Shown: positions 19,501-25,766 of the stretch, piece after piece | Numbering within the stretch: the first letter of the stretch is position 1 | How the letters are laid out: every line of letters starts with the position of its first letter | NCBI RefSeq assembly: GCF_001908185.1 | Contig: NZ_LGHM01000007.1 | Location: forward strand, 1-54,910 | DNA length: 54,910 nt | Direction of reading: 5' to 3' | Source: Bradyrhizobium sp. AS23.2 | Lineage (GTDB): Bacteria > Pseudomonadota > Alphaproteobacteria > Rhizobiales > Xanthobacteraceae | Position numbers and translations under genes: made by a program | Notes under the pieces: model-generated | The model's database searches: none | Seen by the model: only the letters and a program-made list of their open reading frames with translations | What the model was told of the DNA's origin: nothing

Positions 19501-19684
19501 CGAGGAGGTCAAAAACCTGAGGCTGCAACGGAATCGGATATCCGTCACGGCGCAACTCCCGCCGGTCGGCGTCGAGAACAAAATCTTCAAATAGATACAG
19601 CAAAACAATGCCTTCGGAGGTCCGGGCGAGGCGGATATTCAACCCGTACGCCGGCCCGAAATCAAGCACACCGTTCAAAATCAA
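16559..19684 (-). CDS. Winged-helix / AAA-type ATPase / TPR regulator (1041 aa)
   Basis: The N-terminal OmpR/CadC-type winged helix (about residues 30-115: LFEDFVLDADRRELRRDG, PQVFDLLEYLIRHRARVVTKDDL, RIVSESALTTRINAAR) is followed by a P-loop ATPase. Walker A is GEAGIGKT (178-185) and Walker B is VLVLEDLHWSD (about 290-300). A long helical TPR-like region fills residues 500-1030. The layout matches large signal-integrating ATPase regulators that lack a receiver domain. The start is uncertain: the first in-frame start is TTG 19684, but the domain suggests TTG 19603; neither has a good ribosome site. It is divergent from a small membrane protein and a TSUP exporter, which are candidate targets. 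Confidence 0.87.
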   Translation of the reverse strand: MILNGVLDFGPAYGLNIRLARTSEGIVLLYLFEDFVLDADRRELRRDGYPIPLQPQVFDLLEYLIRHRARVVTKDDLIGAIWGGRIVSESALTTRINAARTGIGDSGEAQRLIKTLPRKGFRFVGTVHEAVRQVESAVAPPKIESSALVVGRTESFETIDQMTRRVLSGKRQMAFVTGEAGIGKTAFIAKTIEQLTEQGFDQLYGRCTERFGTDEVFLPLIDALVSRFRANGPELISAVRARAPTWILQLPGAIDASERAAFQDEVFGATRERMLREFCDLLEALSIGRPWVLVLEDLHWSDFATLDVLSRFARGTGKARVLVLCSYRPAESAVGGHPIRRLHRDLEIHGCCSELRLDRLSRSEVDRYLALRFDDDELASSLSKPVFERTLGHPLFVASLLKHLIDQESIVETDGRWRLSLPAAFTQDRIPDSLLNMIGHELDRLTDNERRLLDVASVAGEEFSAAIVAAGLSDDAIDVERDIEASIRKDHILVRSGVSEWPDGTYSGSYAFRHILYQNIIYQNLPPGLRAQTHRRLGNRLEEAYAGRTHEIAPALALHLEQGRDFPSALRYLREAAESSTKRLGHAEAASYLTRALGILDRFDAIDKFSTRIALLRQRSWALRSCGDLVGSIRDLRDMITCAEQAGEIKQQLNGLTAVSSLCLRVDRHACLEAAEDVLSRSQALADDTFKALVQGSSASVNLFLNGWRKQDAALCDKAIELSASATNYGTLIRRNGISGIVDCWRSRYQECRRAGTEGKRLARSAGDVYTFVLFSVLESIALIHLGEWRELRREITAGLELAIKNANGPGSALCRLTLAWLHVEAMDFDGARELCESVDDSLLVGDQSTYFHKRAVLAKAYVGLNDPSGARRQFDDIERRRDEEGIDIEFTAATQVYHCLGEYCLLIGDFAQAQSCARQLHDYVASAPDLNHLAQAHGLLARIAVGLGDPVEALLHLSRALEIVDNADFPIASWRVYRTAAEIFAKCGDADRAATYRIRFVETVRRLAQNFEAEDRLHKSLLAVLATQLAAMNSLPSRPD

Positions 19685-20106
19685 GGAAACGATAAGGGAA
19701 AATCAAGCTCGCCTTAAAGCGTGGCGTGGCGTCCCATTCGATACTTCCAGCCGCGTTCAGTCACTCACACAAGGTGTTCGTGTCATGCGCATGGAAGAAA
19801 AGACACGGCGTCTGGCTCGCGCGTTCTATGGGTTGCTGCTTCACAAGATGCTTCAGTCGATCGCGCGATCCTCCGTACCATTGTTTAACGGCAGAGCTTC
19901 AACCAGGAGCGATGCATTGTTTTCAGCGAATTCATTTGTCGCCTCCAAGAGCTCTTCTCGAAAAGAAGGCTGGTATGGGCGCCTCCTTCAAGCGCTCCAC
20001 CATTCGCGACGGCTGCAGGCAGAGCGCACCCTTCGACAGTATCGTCACCTCACCGACAATAGCTGGCGCCAGTTTGACTCTCGGTCAGACATTGGAGGAC
20101 GTGACA
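19685..20106. other. 422-bp divergent regulatory spacer
   Basis: It separates the large ATPase regulator from the 62-residue membrane protein gene. Open frames run through it, but they lack ribosome sites and recognisable protein. It most likely carries both promoters. Confidence 0.4.
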
Positions 20107-20295
20107 ATGTCGCTCAGTGAAAAGTCGTCCGAACGCCTACCCCGGATTTCGGCACCGGGCGAGACCAGGCTGCTGGCAACGATCGCCATCTGCTTTGTCA
20201 TTCTCCACATCCTTGCAGCCACGATGCTGACTTCCGCCCGCCAGAGCGATGCCGGAGCTGCGCCTGAGCCGCCCTCACTGTCGTTCGGGGACTAA
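20107..20295 (+). CDS. Small single-pass membrane protein (62 aa)
   Basis: ATG 20107 is preceded by GGAGGA at good spacing. The protein has a polar N-terminus (MSLSEKSSERLPRISAPGE), one membrane helix (about residues 22-40, LLATIAICFVILHILAATML) and a short Ser/Pro-rich tail. I do not recognise a family. It ends 47 bp before a TSUP exporter gene on the same strand and is probably cotranscribed, so it may be an accessory subunit. A longer in-frame reading starting upstream has no protein character. Confidence 0.65.
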   Translation: MSLSEKSSERLPRISAPGETRLLATIAICFVILHILAATMLTSARQSDAGAAPEPPSLSFGD

Positions 20296-20342
20296 TCGCC
20301 AAGTCGCTATGCCGGGATTTTACCGACCGAAAGGGTTAGTTC

Positions 20343-21071
20343 ATGGGCGATATTGCGTCGCTTTGCCTGCTCAGTATCGCTGTGTTCTGCGGTGCCTTCG
20401 TCTCGGGCCTCGCGGGCTTTGCCTTTTCGGCGGTGGCCGGCGCGATTCTCCTTCACGTTCTCCCACCGCTGGAGGCGGTCCCGCTGATGATGGCCTGCAG
20501 CATCACCGTTCAAGCCACGAGTCTTTGGGCGTTGAGAAAAAGCATCTGCTGGAAGCAGAGCTCGGTGCTGGTCGTCGGTGGGCTGCTTGGCGTTCCGATC
20601 GCCGTGTGGTTGCTGCAAGCTGCAGATGCGCGGTTCTTCAGAGAGAGCTTTGGTCTCGCCGTCGCCTGCTATGCGGCCTACACGTTATTCCGGCCGGTGC
20701 TTTCTCAGCGCCTGCAGATGAATGCGGGACGTAATGCACTAATCGGCTTCGGCGGGGGCTTTGTCGGCGGATTGACGGCAATGCCGGGTGCAATACCGAC
20801 GATATGGTGTGACATCCACGGAGTGCCAAAAAATGAGCAGCGCGGCATAGTTCAACCCTTCATCGCCGCCATGCAGATATTCGCACTCGTTCTTATGCTG
20901 ATCCGAAGAGATCTGTCGACAAAGGTCCTGGTTGACTTCGCAGCCAGCCTCCCGGCACTCCTCGCAGGAGCGGCGCTCGGGATTTTTGTTTTTCGCTGCG
21001 TCAATGACGCGCTGTTCCGGCGAATTATTCTCGGCATCTTGCTGGTTTCGGGACTGATGCTGGTCTTCTAG
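20343..21071 (+). CDS. TSUP (TauE/SafE) family anion exporter
   Basis: The 242-residue protein is almost entirely hydrophobic, with about seven to eight membrane helices. It shows the family's N-terminal pattern (AVFCGAFVSGLAGFAFSAVAGAILL) and an internal repeat (NALIGFGGGFVGGLTAMPGAIPTIW). TSUP proteins export sulfite, sulfonates or related organic anions. An AAAGGG ribosome site precedes ATG 20343. It probably forms an operon with the 62-residue membrane protein upstream. The substrate cannot be assigned from sequence. A palindromic terminator shared with the convergent gene follows. Confidence 0.88.
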   Translation: MGDIASLCLLSIAVFCGAFVSGLAGFAFSAVAGAILLHVLPPLEAVPLMMACSITVQATSLWALRKSICWKQSSVLVVGGLLGVPIAVWLLQAADARFFRESFGLAVACYAAYTLFRPVLSQRLQMNAGRNALIGFGGGFVGGLTAMPGAIPTIWCDIHGVPKNEQRGIVQPFIAAMQIFALVLMLIRRDLSTKVLVDFAASLPALLAGAALGIFVFRCVNDALFRRIILGILLVSGLMLVF

Positions 21072-21108
21072 TTACGCCAGCACGTATCGCAGCAAACAGC
21101 GATCCGTC

Positions 21109-21134
21109 GGGACGCAGCTAAATCGCTGCGTCCC
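21109..21134. terminator. Bidirectional hairpin between convergent genes
   Basis: GGGACGCAGC-TAAATC-GCTGCGTCCC, a perfect 10-bp stem with a 6-base loop. It lies between the TSUP stop (21071) and the binding-protein stop (21162). No long T-run on either side. Confidence 0.55.
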
Positions 21135-21161
21135 TGGCTGCGAGCCACCTGTCGCCTGTCG

Positions 21162-22376
21162 TCAGCGCGATGCAGTGCTGAGGTTCTCTCCGAAGAACTT
21201 CCAGGTCTTGCCGTCGAACTTCGCGAGCTTGAACGTGTCGAACGTCGAATAGTCCATTGGCGTTACCGACACCGTGATTCCGGGAAGGAATAACGGCAGC
21301 GATACCTTGCCCAGGTTCGTGGCCTGCTTCAGCACGTTCTCGCGCGTCAGCACGTCTCCGCAGTTCTTCAGGATGATCGCTGTGAACTGTGCAGAGGTGT
21401 AACCGATCTGGTTGCTGCCATCGATCGGATTTCCTTCGGGATACCACTGCTTCATGAACGCCAGATAGTCCTGCACGCCTTGATCGGAATCCCATGCAGG
21501 ATCGCCGACGACCTTGGTCGCCAGGGCCGTGATGAGGCCGGTGGAAGCTTCCAGTCCGGCAGGCTCAAGCACGCCGCCGATCGAGCTGGCGACAGACACG
21601 ATGAAATGCGTCGGCTTCCAGCCGAGATCGGTTACCTTGCGGATCGCCTGAGCCCCGAATTTCGGCGTCGTGATCGTCATCAGGACGTCGGCACCCGCTG
21701 TCTTCAGATTGACGATCTGGGAATCGATCGTGGGATCGGTCACCTCATAACTTAGCTCCTTCACGATGAGATCGGCCTTTTCGCCGAGTGCCTCCTTGAA
21801 GCCCTTCAGATAATCCTTGCCGAAATCGTCGTTCTGATAGATCACGCCGATCTTCGCGTTGGGGAGCTCCTTGAGGATATACTTGCCGTAGATCTTGGCT
21901 TCCTGCGCATAGGGCGGATAGAAAGGCGTCGTCCAGGGGAAATTCTTGGGATCGTTCCACTTCGAGGCGCCGGTGGAGATCAGTATGTGAGGAATTCTCT
22001 TGCCGTTCAGATATTTCTGAATGGAAGAGTTCGTCGGCGTACCCAGCGATCCGATGTCGGCAAGGATCTCGTCCTGCTCCACGAGCTTGCGCGTCTGCTC
22101 CACCGTCTTCGGCGGGCTGTAGCCGTCGTCCATGCTCAGGAGCGTAATTTTCCGGCCGTTGATTCCGCCCTGGCTATTGATCATCCGCCAATAGGCGGCC
22201 TCAGTCCTCCCCTGCGTGCCATACGCAGACGCAGGGCCACTATAGGGCATCGTCTGTCCGATCTTGATTTCGGTATCGCTGGCGCCGGGATCGTACTTTT
22301 TGTCGGCGGCCAGAGACGCCGAAGTTGACATAATGCCGAGGGCGGCGACGACCGCCACCGCAGTGCAACAACGCAT
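21162..22376 (-). CDS. ABC transporter substrate-binding protein, branched-chain amino acid type
   Basis: The 404-residue protein has a signal peptide (AVAVVAALGIMSTSASLAADKK) followed by a Peripla_BP_6/LivK-type domain: DTEIKIGQTMPYSGPASAYG, EAAYWRMINSQGGINGRKITLLSMDDGYSPPKTVEQTRKLVE, KIGVIYQNDDFGKDYLKGFKEAL. GGGAGAAAC precedes ATG 22376. Members bind branched-chain amino acids, amides, aromatic acids or other small molecules in the periplasm. No permease or ATPase genes (LivHMGF) flank it, so it is an orphan that must use a transporter encoded elsewhere. The ligand is unknown. Confidence 0.92.
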   Translation of the reverse strand: MRCCTAVAVVAALGIMSTSASLAADKKYDPGASDTEIKIGQTMPYSGPASAYGTQGRTEAAYWRMINSQGGINGRKITLLSMDDGYSPPKTVEQTRKLVEQDEILADIGSLGTPTNSSIQKYLNGKRIPHILISTGASKWNDPKNFPWTTPFYPPYAQEAKIYGKYILKELPNAKIGVIYQNDDFGKDYLKGFKEALGEKADLIVKELSYEVTDPTIDSQIVNLKTAGADVLMTITTPKFGAQAIRKVTDLGWKPTHFIVSVASSIGGVLEPAGLEASTGLITALATKVVGDPAWDSDQGVQDYLAFMKQWYPEGNPIDGSNQIGYTSAQFTAIILKNCGDVLTRENVLKQATNLGKVSLPLFLPGITVSVTPMDYSTFDTFKLAKFDGKTWKFFGENLSTASR

Positions 22377-22494
22377 ATTAGTTTCTCCCTGTAGCGTCGC
22401 TGTTTGCCGCGACGTCCGGCGGGATAATGATCTGGCCTTTTCGAGATGTCGACCTCTAAGTCGTGCCCTCCGATCCGGAGACCGGCGGACAGCT

Positions 22495-22764
22495 TCAGGC
22501 GCGCCCCTGGCGACCCACGATCATGCCATACAGGAAGAGGAGGATGATCGCTCCGACGATACTCCCAATGAATCCTGCGCCCTCGCCGAACCGATACCAT
22601 CCCACGGCTTGGCCGAGATACGTCGCAACGAATGCACCGACAATTCCCAAAACTGCCGTCAAAATGAAGCCCTTGGGCTCGGATTTGTCGCCGGGCATGA
22701 TGAACTTCGCGATCACTCCAACAATAAATCCAATGATGATCGTCCAAAGGATGCCCATTTTCAT
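22495..22764 (-). CDS. GlsB/YeaQ/YmgE family stress membrane protein
   Basis: The 89-residue protein has three membrane helices and glycine-rich packing motifs (ILWTIIIGFIVGVIAKFIMPG, GFILTAVLGIVGAFVATYLG, GFIGSIVGAIILLFLYGMIVGR). It belongs to the transglycosylase-associated protein family, typically induced by stress. ATG 22764 or 22758 (MGILW) is possible; GGAG fits the second better. A FixK-like site lies about 58 bp before the start, on this strand TTGATCCACCTCAA. Function is not established for the family. Confidence 0.9.
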   Translation of the reverse strand: MKMGILWTIIIGFIVGVIAKFIMPGDKSEPKGFILTAVLGIVGAFVATYLGQAVGWYRFGEGAGFIGSIVGAIILLFLYGMIVGRQGRA

Positions 22765-22814
22765 CGCTCCATTCGGTTGATTTGCGTATCAGCGACTGAA
22801 AGAACGCGTGACCA

Positions 22815-22828
22815 TTGAGGTGGATCAA
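22815..22828. promoter_or_regulatory. FixK/FNR-like box TTGAGGTGGATCAA
   Basis: Fits TTGA-N6-TCAA. Its centre is about 41 bp before a plausible transcript start near 22780 for the GlsB-type gene (start 22764), the usual class II activator position. Inferred. Confidence 0.4.
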
Positions 22829-22937
22829 GCTTCGAGTGGCCAAACTCATCGTGGATGACGCAGCAATTGGGCGCTGCGCGTCAAAACGCCCGTCCGGCCA
22901 GTTCGGGAATGAACCGAACGATCTCGTCCGGGCGATG

Positions 22938-22951
22938 TTGATCTAGATCAA
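22938..22951. promoter_or_regulatory. FixK/FNR-like box TTGATCTAGATCAA
   Basis: A perfect 14-bp palindrome with both half-sites TTGAT and ATCAA. It lies 87 bp upstream of the 59-residue protein gene on the plus strand. It is the best FixK/FNR match I found in the window. Inferred from sequence only. Confidence 0.55.
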
Positions 22952-23038
22952 TGGCCTGGGGGCAGCCAAACCGAAATCTGGCAGATGTGAAGAAGTAACA
23001 GCGTCCGCATCGACGTCTCATGCAAGGGAGAAGGCGGC

Positions 23039-23218
23039 ATGGCTGACACCACGAAGCTTTCCGTGGAGAAGGCGCTCAACAAGCTCCGCGATGCGGATGC
23101 TGCACCGAAATCGAAGGACGAGCGGCGCGACGCGGAAATGGATGCGCTCAAGGAGGAGATCGCGCGCTCGAAGGCGCAAAGGCTGCGGTTGGAGCGGCGC
23201 CAACGCAAGACCGACTGA
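23039..23218 (+). CDS. Small charged helical protein (59 aa), hypothetical
   Basis: ATG 23039 follows GGAGAAGG. The product is MADTTKLSVEKALNKLRDAD and then a Lys/Arg/Glu-rich helix ending RLRLERRQRKTD, with a heptad-like pattern suggesting a short coiled coil. No domain is recognised. A perfect FixK-type palindrome upstream suggests expression at low oxygen. Convincing as a gene because of its ribosome site, codon usage and acidic-basic pattern. Function unknown. Confidence 0.7.
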   Translation: MADTTKLSVEKALNKLRDADAAPKSKDERRDAEMDALKEEIARSKAQRLRLERRQRKTD

Positions 23219-23459
23219 GACGAATGGAAGCCTGCAGCGGTGGCGGACCCGGCATGGCGCGGCCGCCGCTCGGCAACGCATGGCCGATCCTTGGCACGGC
23301 GGGTGGAGTCGCGATCCTTCGGAGGGACACGCTAGCGGTCGTTGCCGACCTGTGCCGATCGTTTCACCGCGTCGCCACCGGCCCTCCTGGAGAATGGTTT
23401 CGCGGGAAAACAACATTGATGGGCGCCGGCACAAGGGATTGATAGTCCGTCATGCTCGC

Positions 23460-23883
23460 TCAGTAATGCACGACTGACGTCTCCGCAGGTTCGACCTTAT
23501 TTGTCCGCACGAACAGAAAACGGGATCCAACGAATATGCGGCGTCGGCTCGGCCGTCTTGACCAATGAGAAGGAGTCCAGCGCCGCCATTGGCAACGGTC
23601 AGGATGACTGGCTCGCCCTCCCAGGTATTGATCGGCTCCATTCCGATGATGAGAAAGGAAACGTCCCTATTGCAATCTTCTTCCACACGGGGACATCGAC
23701 GGCTGACGCGATTGGAATTCGGGGCTGACCGGCTTGGGAAGCCTCCTTGTGCGTCAGGCGATTTTGCAAGACGTCTCGCGCTCTACACTGACCTCGGGCC
23801 TCGCTCATACATGCGAGAGCGCACGCGTTGCACAGTACCGCGACAATGATCGCGCGAGCGATGGTCCACCCGTTCAGTCGCAT
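23460..23883 (-). pseudogene. Decayed secreted-protein gene in three frames
   Basis: From ATG 23883 (GGAGAGG ribosome site) the first frame encodes a signal-like start (MRLNGWTIARAIIVAVLCNA) and then ARDVLQNRLTHKEASQ and VPVWKKIAIGTF. Near 23665-23680 sensible protein moves to a second frame (FLIIGMEPINTWEGEPVIL, TVANGGAGLLLIGQDGRADA). Near 23520-23530 it moves to a third (GSRFLFVRTNKVEPAETSVV, then HY and TGA at 23460). From memory of similar rhizobial proteins, a middle section is also missing after IGTF. Function unknown. I treat it as a degraded gene with a deletion and frameshifts. Confidence 0.65.
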
Positions 23884-23982
23884 CGGAGAACCTCTCCGAT
23901 CGGATTGATCGCCGGCGATCATCCGTATTTTCTCAGGACATGCTGACATGGACGGCTCCTTTGGATGCCGAATATCTGACAG

Positions 23983-24228
23983 TCACCGAACGGTGGATCT
24001 GACGCCTCGCGGGTCGTAAGAGCGGTTCGAGGCAACGTAGTCGACCTCGCCGCGCGTAATGCCGATGTCCTGAAGCTCCCTGTCATTCAGAGCGCACAAG
24101 TCCGCGCGCAGCCTCTCGCGTTTGCGCCATTCTTGAAACGCGCCACGATATGTTCCGAAGTGGCTGAAGAGGTGCCGCTTCGTTCTGGTCGTCCGGAAAA
24201 AGGTCGTTGTGCTGAAGGTCGTGGTCAT
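23983..24228 (-). CDS. DUF1127 domain protein (81 aa)
   Basis: ATG 24228 follows AAGGAGG. The C-terminal half carries the DUF1127/YjiS signature: FQEWRKRERLRADLCALNDRELQDIGITRGEV. This short basic domain is abundant in alphaproteobacteria; some small members bind RNA and influence sRNA turnover and phosphate or stress responses. The N-terminal 30 residues are Thr/Phe-rich (MTTTFSTTTFFRTTRTKR) and unusual. It is divergent from the GntR-slipin operon with a 122-bp spacer. Confidence 0.88.
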   Translation of the reverse strand: MTTTFSTTTFFRTTRTKRHLFSHFGTYRGAFQEWRKRERLRADLCALNDRELQDIGITRGEVDYVASNRSYDPRGVRSTVR

Positions 24229-24313
24229 TGCAGCGCCTCCTTGACAAAGCGTTCGCTTCGCTTTTTCGGAATTGGCACGGCGCGTCCGGGCTTTGCGCGC
24301 GGACGAAAAGAAG

Positions 24314-24342
24314 TTGACGAGATAATACCTGATGTGTAGTGT
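24314..24342 (+). promoter_or_regulatory. Probable gntR promoter, leaderless
   Basis: A -35-like TTGACG (24314-24319), a 17-bp spacer and a weak -10-like TAGTGT (24337-24342). Transcription would start at about 24349-24351, right at the GntR start codon. No ribosome site is present before that codon. Confidence 0.4.
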
Positions 24343-24363
24343 ACTAGTCAATGCATACACTAC
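24336..24363. promoter_or_regulatory. Inverted-repeat operator overlapping the gntR start
   Basis: GTAGTGTA-N12-TACACTAC, perfect 8-bp arms. It covers the presumed -10 and the ATG at 24351. This wide-spaced form suits YtrA-type GntR dimers and predicts autorepression. Inferred. Confidence 0.6.
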
Positions 24364-24740
24364 TAGAATCGCTTCGTCTCGAAAATTCGGGCGTTCCCAT
24401 CTACATCCAGCTTCGGGAGCAGATTCTGCGCAACCTCGGGGCGGGCGTGCTGGCGCGCGGCGACCAGATGCCAACAATGCGCGAAGTGGCAGTTGCTCTG
24501 AAGATCGACCTCAATACGGTCCGGCACGCCTACGACGAGCTCGAACGAATGGGCGCCATCACCCTGGTTCGCGGCCGAGGAAGTTTTGTCGCCCAGCCGC
24601 CGCCCGCAATCAGTGTTCGCGAGCAAGCGAAGCAGATTGACAGTCTGGCAAAACAGACTCTCGCTACGGCCGTTGCGGCGGGCATCGATCCCGTCGCCCT
24701 GGCCGATCGGATAAAGGCCCTCGCAAGACAGGAGGAATAG
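24351..24740 (+). CDS. GntR family regulator, YtrA type
   Basis: The 129-residue protein carries a winged helix (PIYIQLREQILRNLGAGVLARGDQMPTMREVAVALKIDLNTVRHAYDELERMGAITLVRGRGSFVA, about residues 16-85) followed by only a short helical dimerisation tail, as in the YtrA subfamily. Those regulators usually control a cotranscribed membrane gene, here the slipin that starts 6 bp downstream. The operator overlaps the start codon and no Shine-Dalgarno is visible, suggesting a leaderless transcript. The ligand, if any, is unknown. Confidence 0.92.
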   Translation: MHTLLESLRLENSGVPIYIQLREQILRNLGAGVLARGDQMPTMREVAVALKIDLNTVRHAYDELERMGAITLVRGRGSFVAQPPPAISVREQAKQIDSLAKQTLATAVAAGIDPVALADRIKALARQEE

Positions 24741-24745
24741 TCGCC

Positions 24746-25639
24746 ATGCACAACTATTTCAAAGCAAACGGCGGGAGCCGGCTCTCCCTGGTACTTGCCG
24801 CGACAGTTTTCGCATTTGCGGCTCTGGTCGCCTGGCTCGCCTACGACGGAAGTTCGCGCGGCGGCTATGCAGTCGCCGGTGGCCTGGCGATCGTCGCATT
24901 CCTGATCCCGCAGGCCATCCTGGTTGCGGGGCAGTGGGAGCGAGCGGTCGTCCTTCGCTTGGGCAAGCTATCCGCAATTCGCGGCCCCGGCTTGTTCGTG
25001 ATCGTACCGTTTATCGACGAGGTGGCCTCCTGGCTCGATCAACGCATTCAGACCACGGAAATCAATGCTGAAAAAGCGCTCAGCAAAGATACCGTGCCCG
25101 TGAATATAGACGCGATCGTATTTTGGCAGATCCATGATCCCGAACGCGCCGCGCTCGAGATTTCAAACTACCGTCAGGCTATCACTCAGGTCGCACAAAC
25201 CTCACTTCGCGAAATGGTTGGGTCGTCACTGCTGTCGACGTTGTTGTCCGAGCGCAAGCAGGGCGATCAGCTTTTGCGCGATGAAATTGGACGCAAGACA
25301 GCCGAGTGGGGCGTGGCTGTGATCTCGGTTGAAATCAAGGACATCGGCGTGCCGCCTGGATTGCAAGACGCGATGAGCCGACAGGCGCAGGCCGAACGCG
25401 AGAGACTGGCGCGTGTGCTGCTTGGCCAGGCCGAACAGGAGATCGCCCAAAAATTCGTGGAGGCGGCCGACATCTACGCTCGTAGTCCGGCTGCTCTGCA
25501 GCTGCGCGCCATGAATATCATCTATGAAACGACCAAGGAGCGTGGTGCTACAATTCTCATTCCGACAACGATGATTGATGCCATGAATCCCGGCGCGGCA
25601 ATGGGCATTGTTGCCGCCACGCGCCCGTTGCCGGCTTGA
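24746..25639 (+). CDS. Slipin / SPFH (band 7) membrane protein
   Basis: The 297-residue protein has two N-terminal membrane helices (about 14-31 and 42-60) followed by an SPFH domain: GQWERAVVLRLGKLSAIRGPGLFVIVPFID, DTVPVNIDAIVFWQIHDPERA, LREMVGSSLLSTLLSERKQ. A helical region (QAQAERERLARVLLGQAEQEI) and a conserved C-terminal segment (PAALQLRAMNIIYE) complete it. Slipins are stomatin-like scaffolds of membrane microdomains and are often paired with a NfeD protease partner, absent here. GGAGGAATAG overlapping the gntR end serves as ribosome site. It forms a two-gene operon with the GntR regulator, which probably represses it. Confidence 0.93.
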   Translation: MHNYFKANGGSRLSLVLAATVFAFAALVAWLAYDGSSRGGYAVAGGLAIVAFLIPQAILVAGQWERAVVLRLGKLSAIRGPGLFVIVPFIDEVASWLDQRIQTTEINAEKALSKDTVPVNIDAIVFWQIHDPERAALEISNYRQAITQVAQTSLREMVGSSLLSTLLSERKQGDQLLRDEIGRKTAEWGVAVISVEIKDIGVPPGLQDAMSRQAQAERERLARVLLGQAEQEIAQKFVEAADIYARSPAALQLRAMNIIYETTKERGATILIPTTMIDAMNPGAAMGIVAATRPLPA

Positions 25640-25766
25640 TCCAACAAACCGGAAACTGTGAACGCTCCACGAATCGCCCGCTCCGGGCCATAAGTGACAT
25701 TCCGGGGGCGTCGCCGTGTGCCGCCTTACGCTCGAAAGCAGACATCCCGGATTGATGGGTACACGC

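Noticed and set aside
19726..20295. 189-codon extension of the 62-residue membrane protein
   Set aside because: The upstream part has no protein character and no ribosome site, whereas GGAGGA precedes ATG 20107.
23224..23442. Short plus-strand open frames in the spacer after the 59-residue gene
   Set aside because: No ribosome site, low-complexity composition and no family; probably non-coding.
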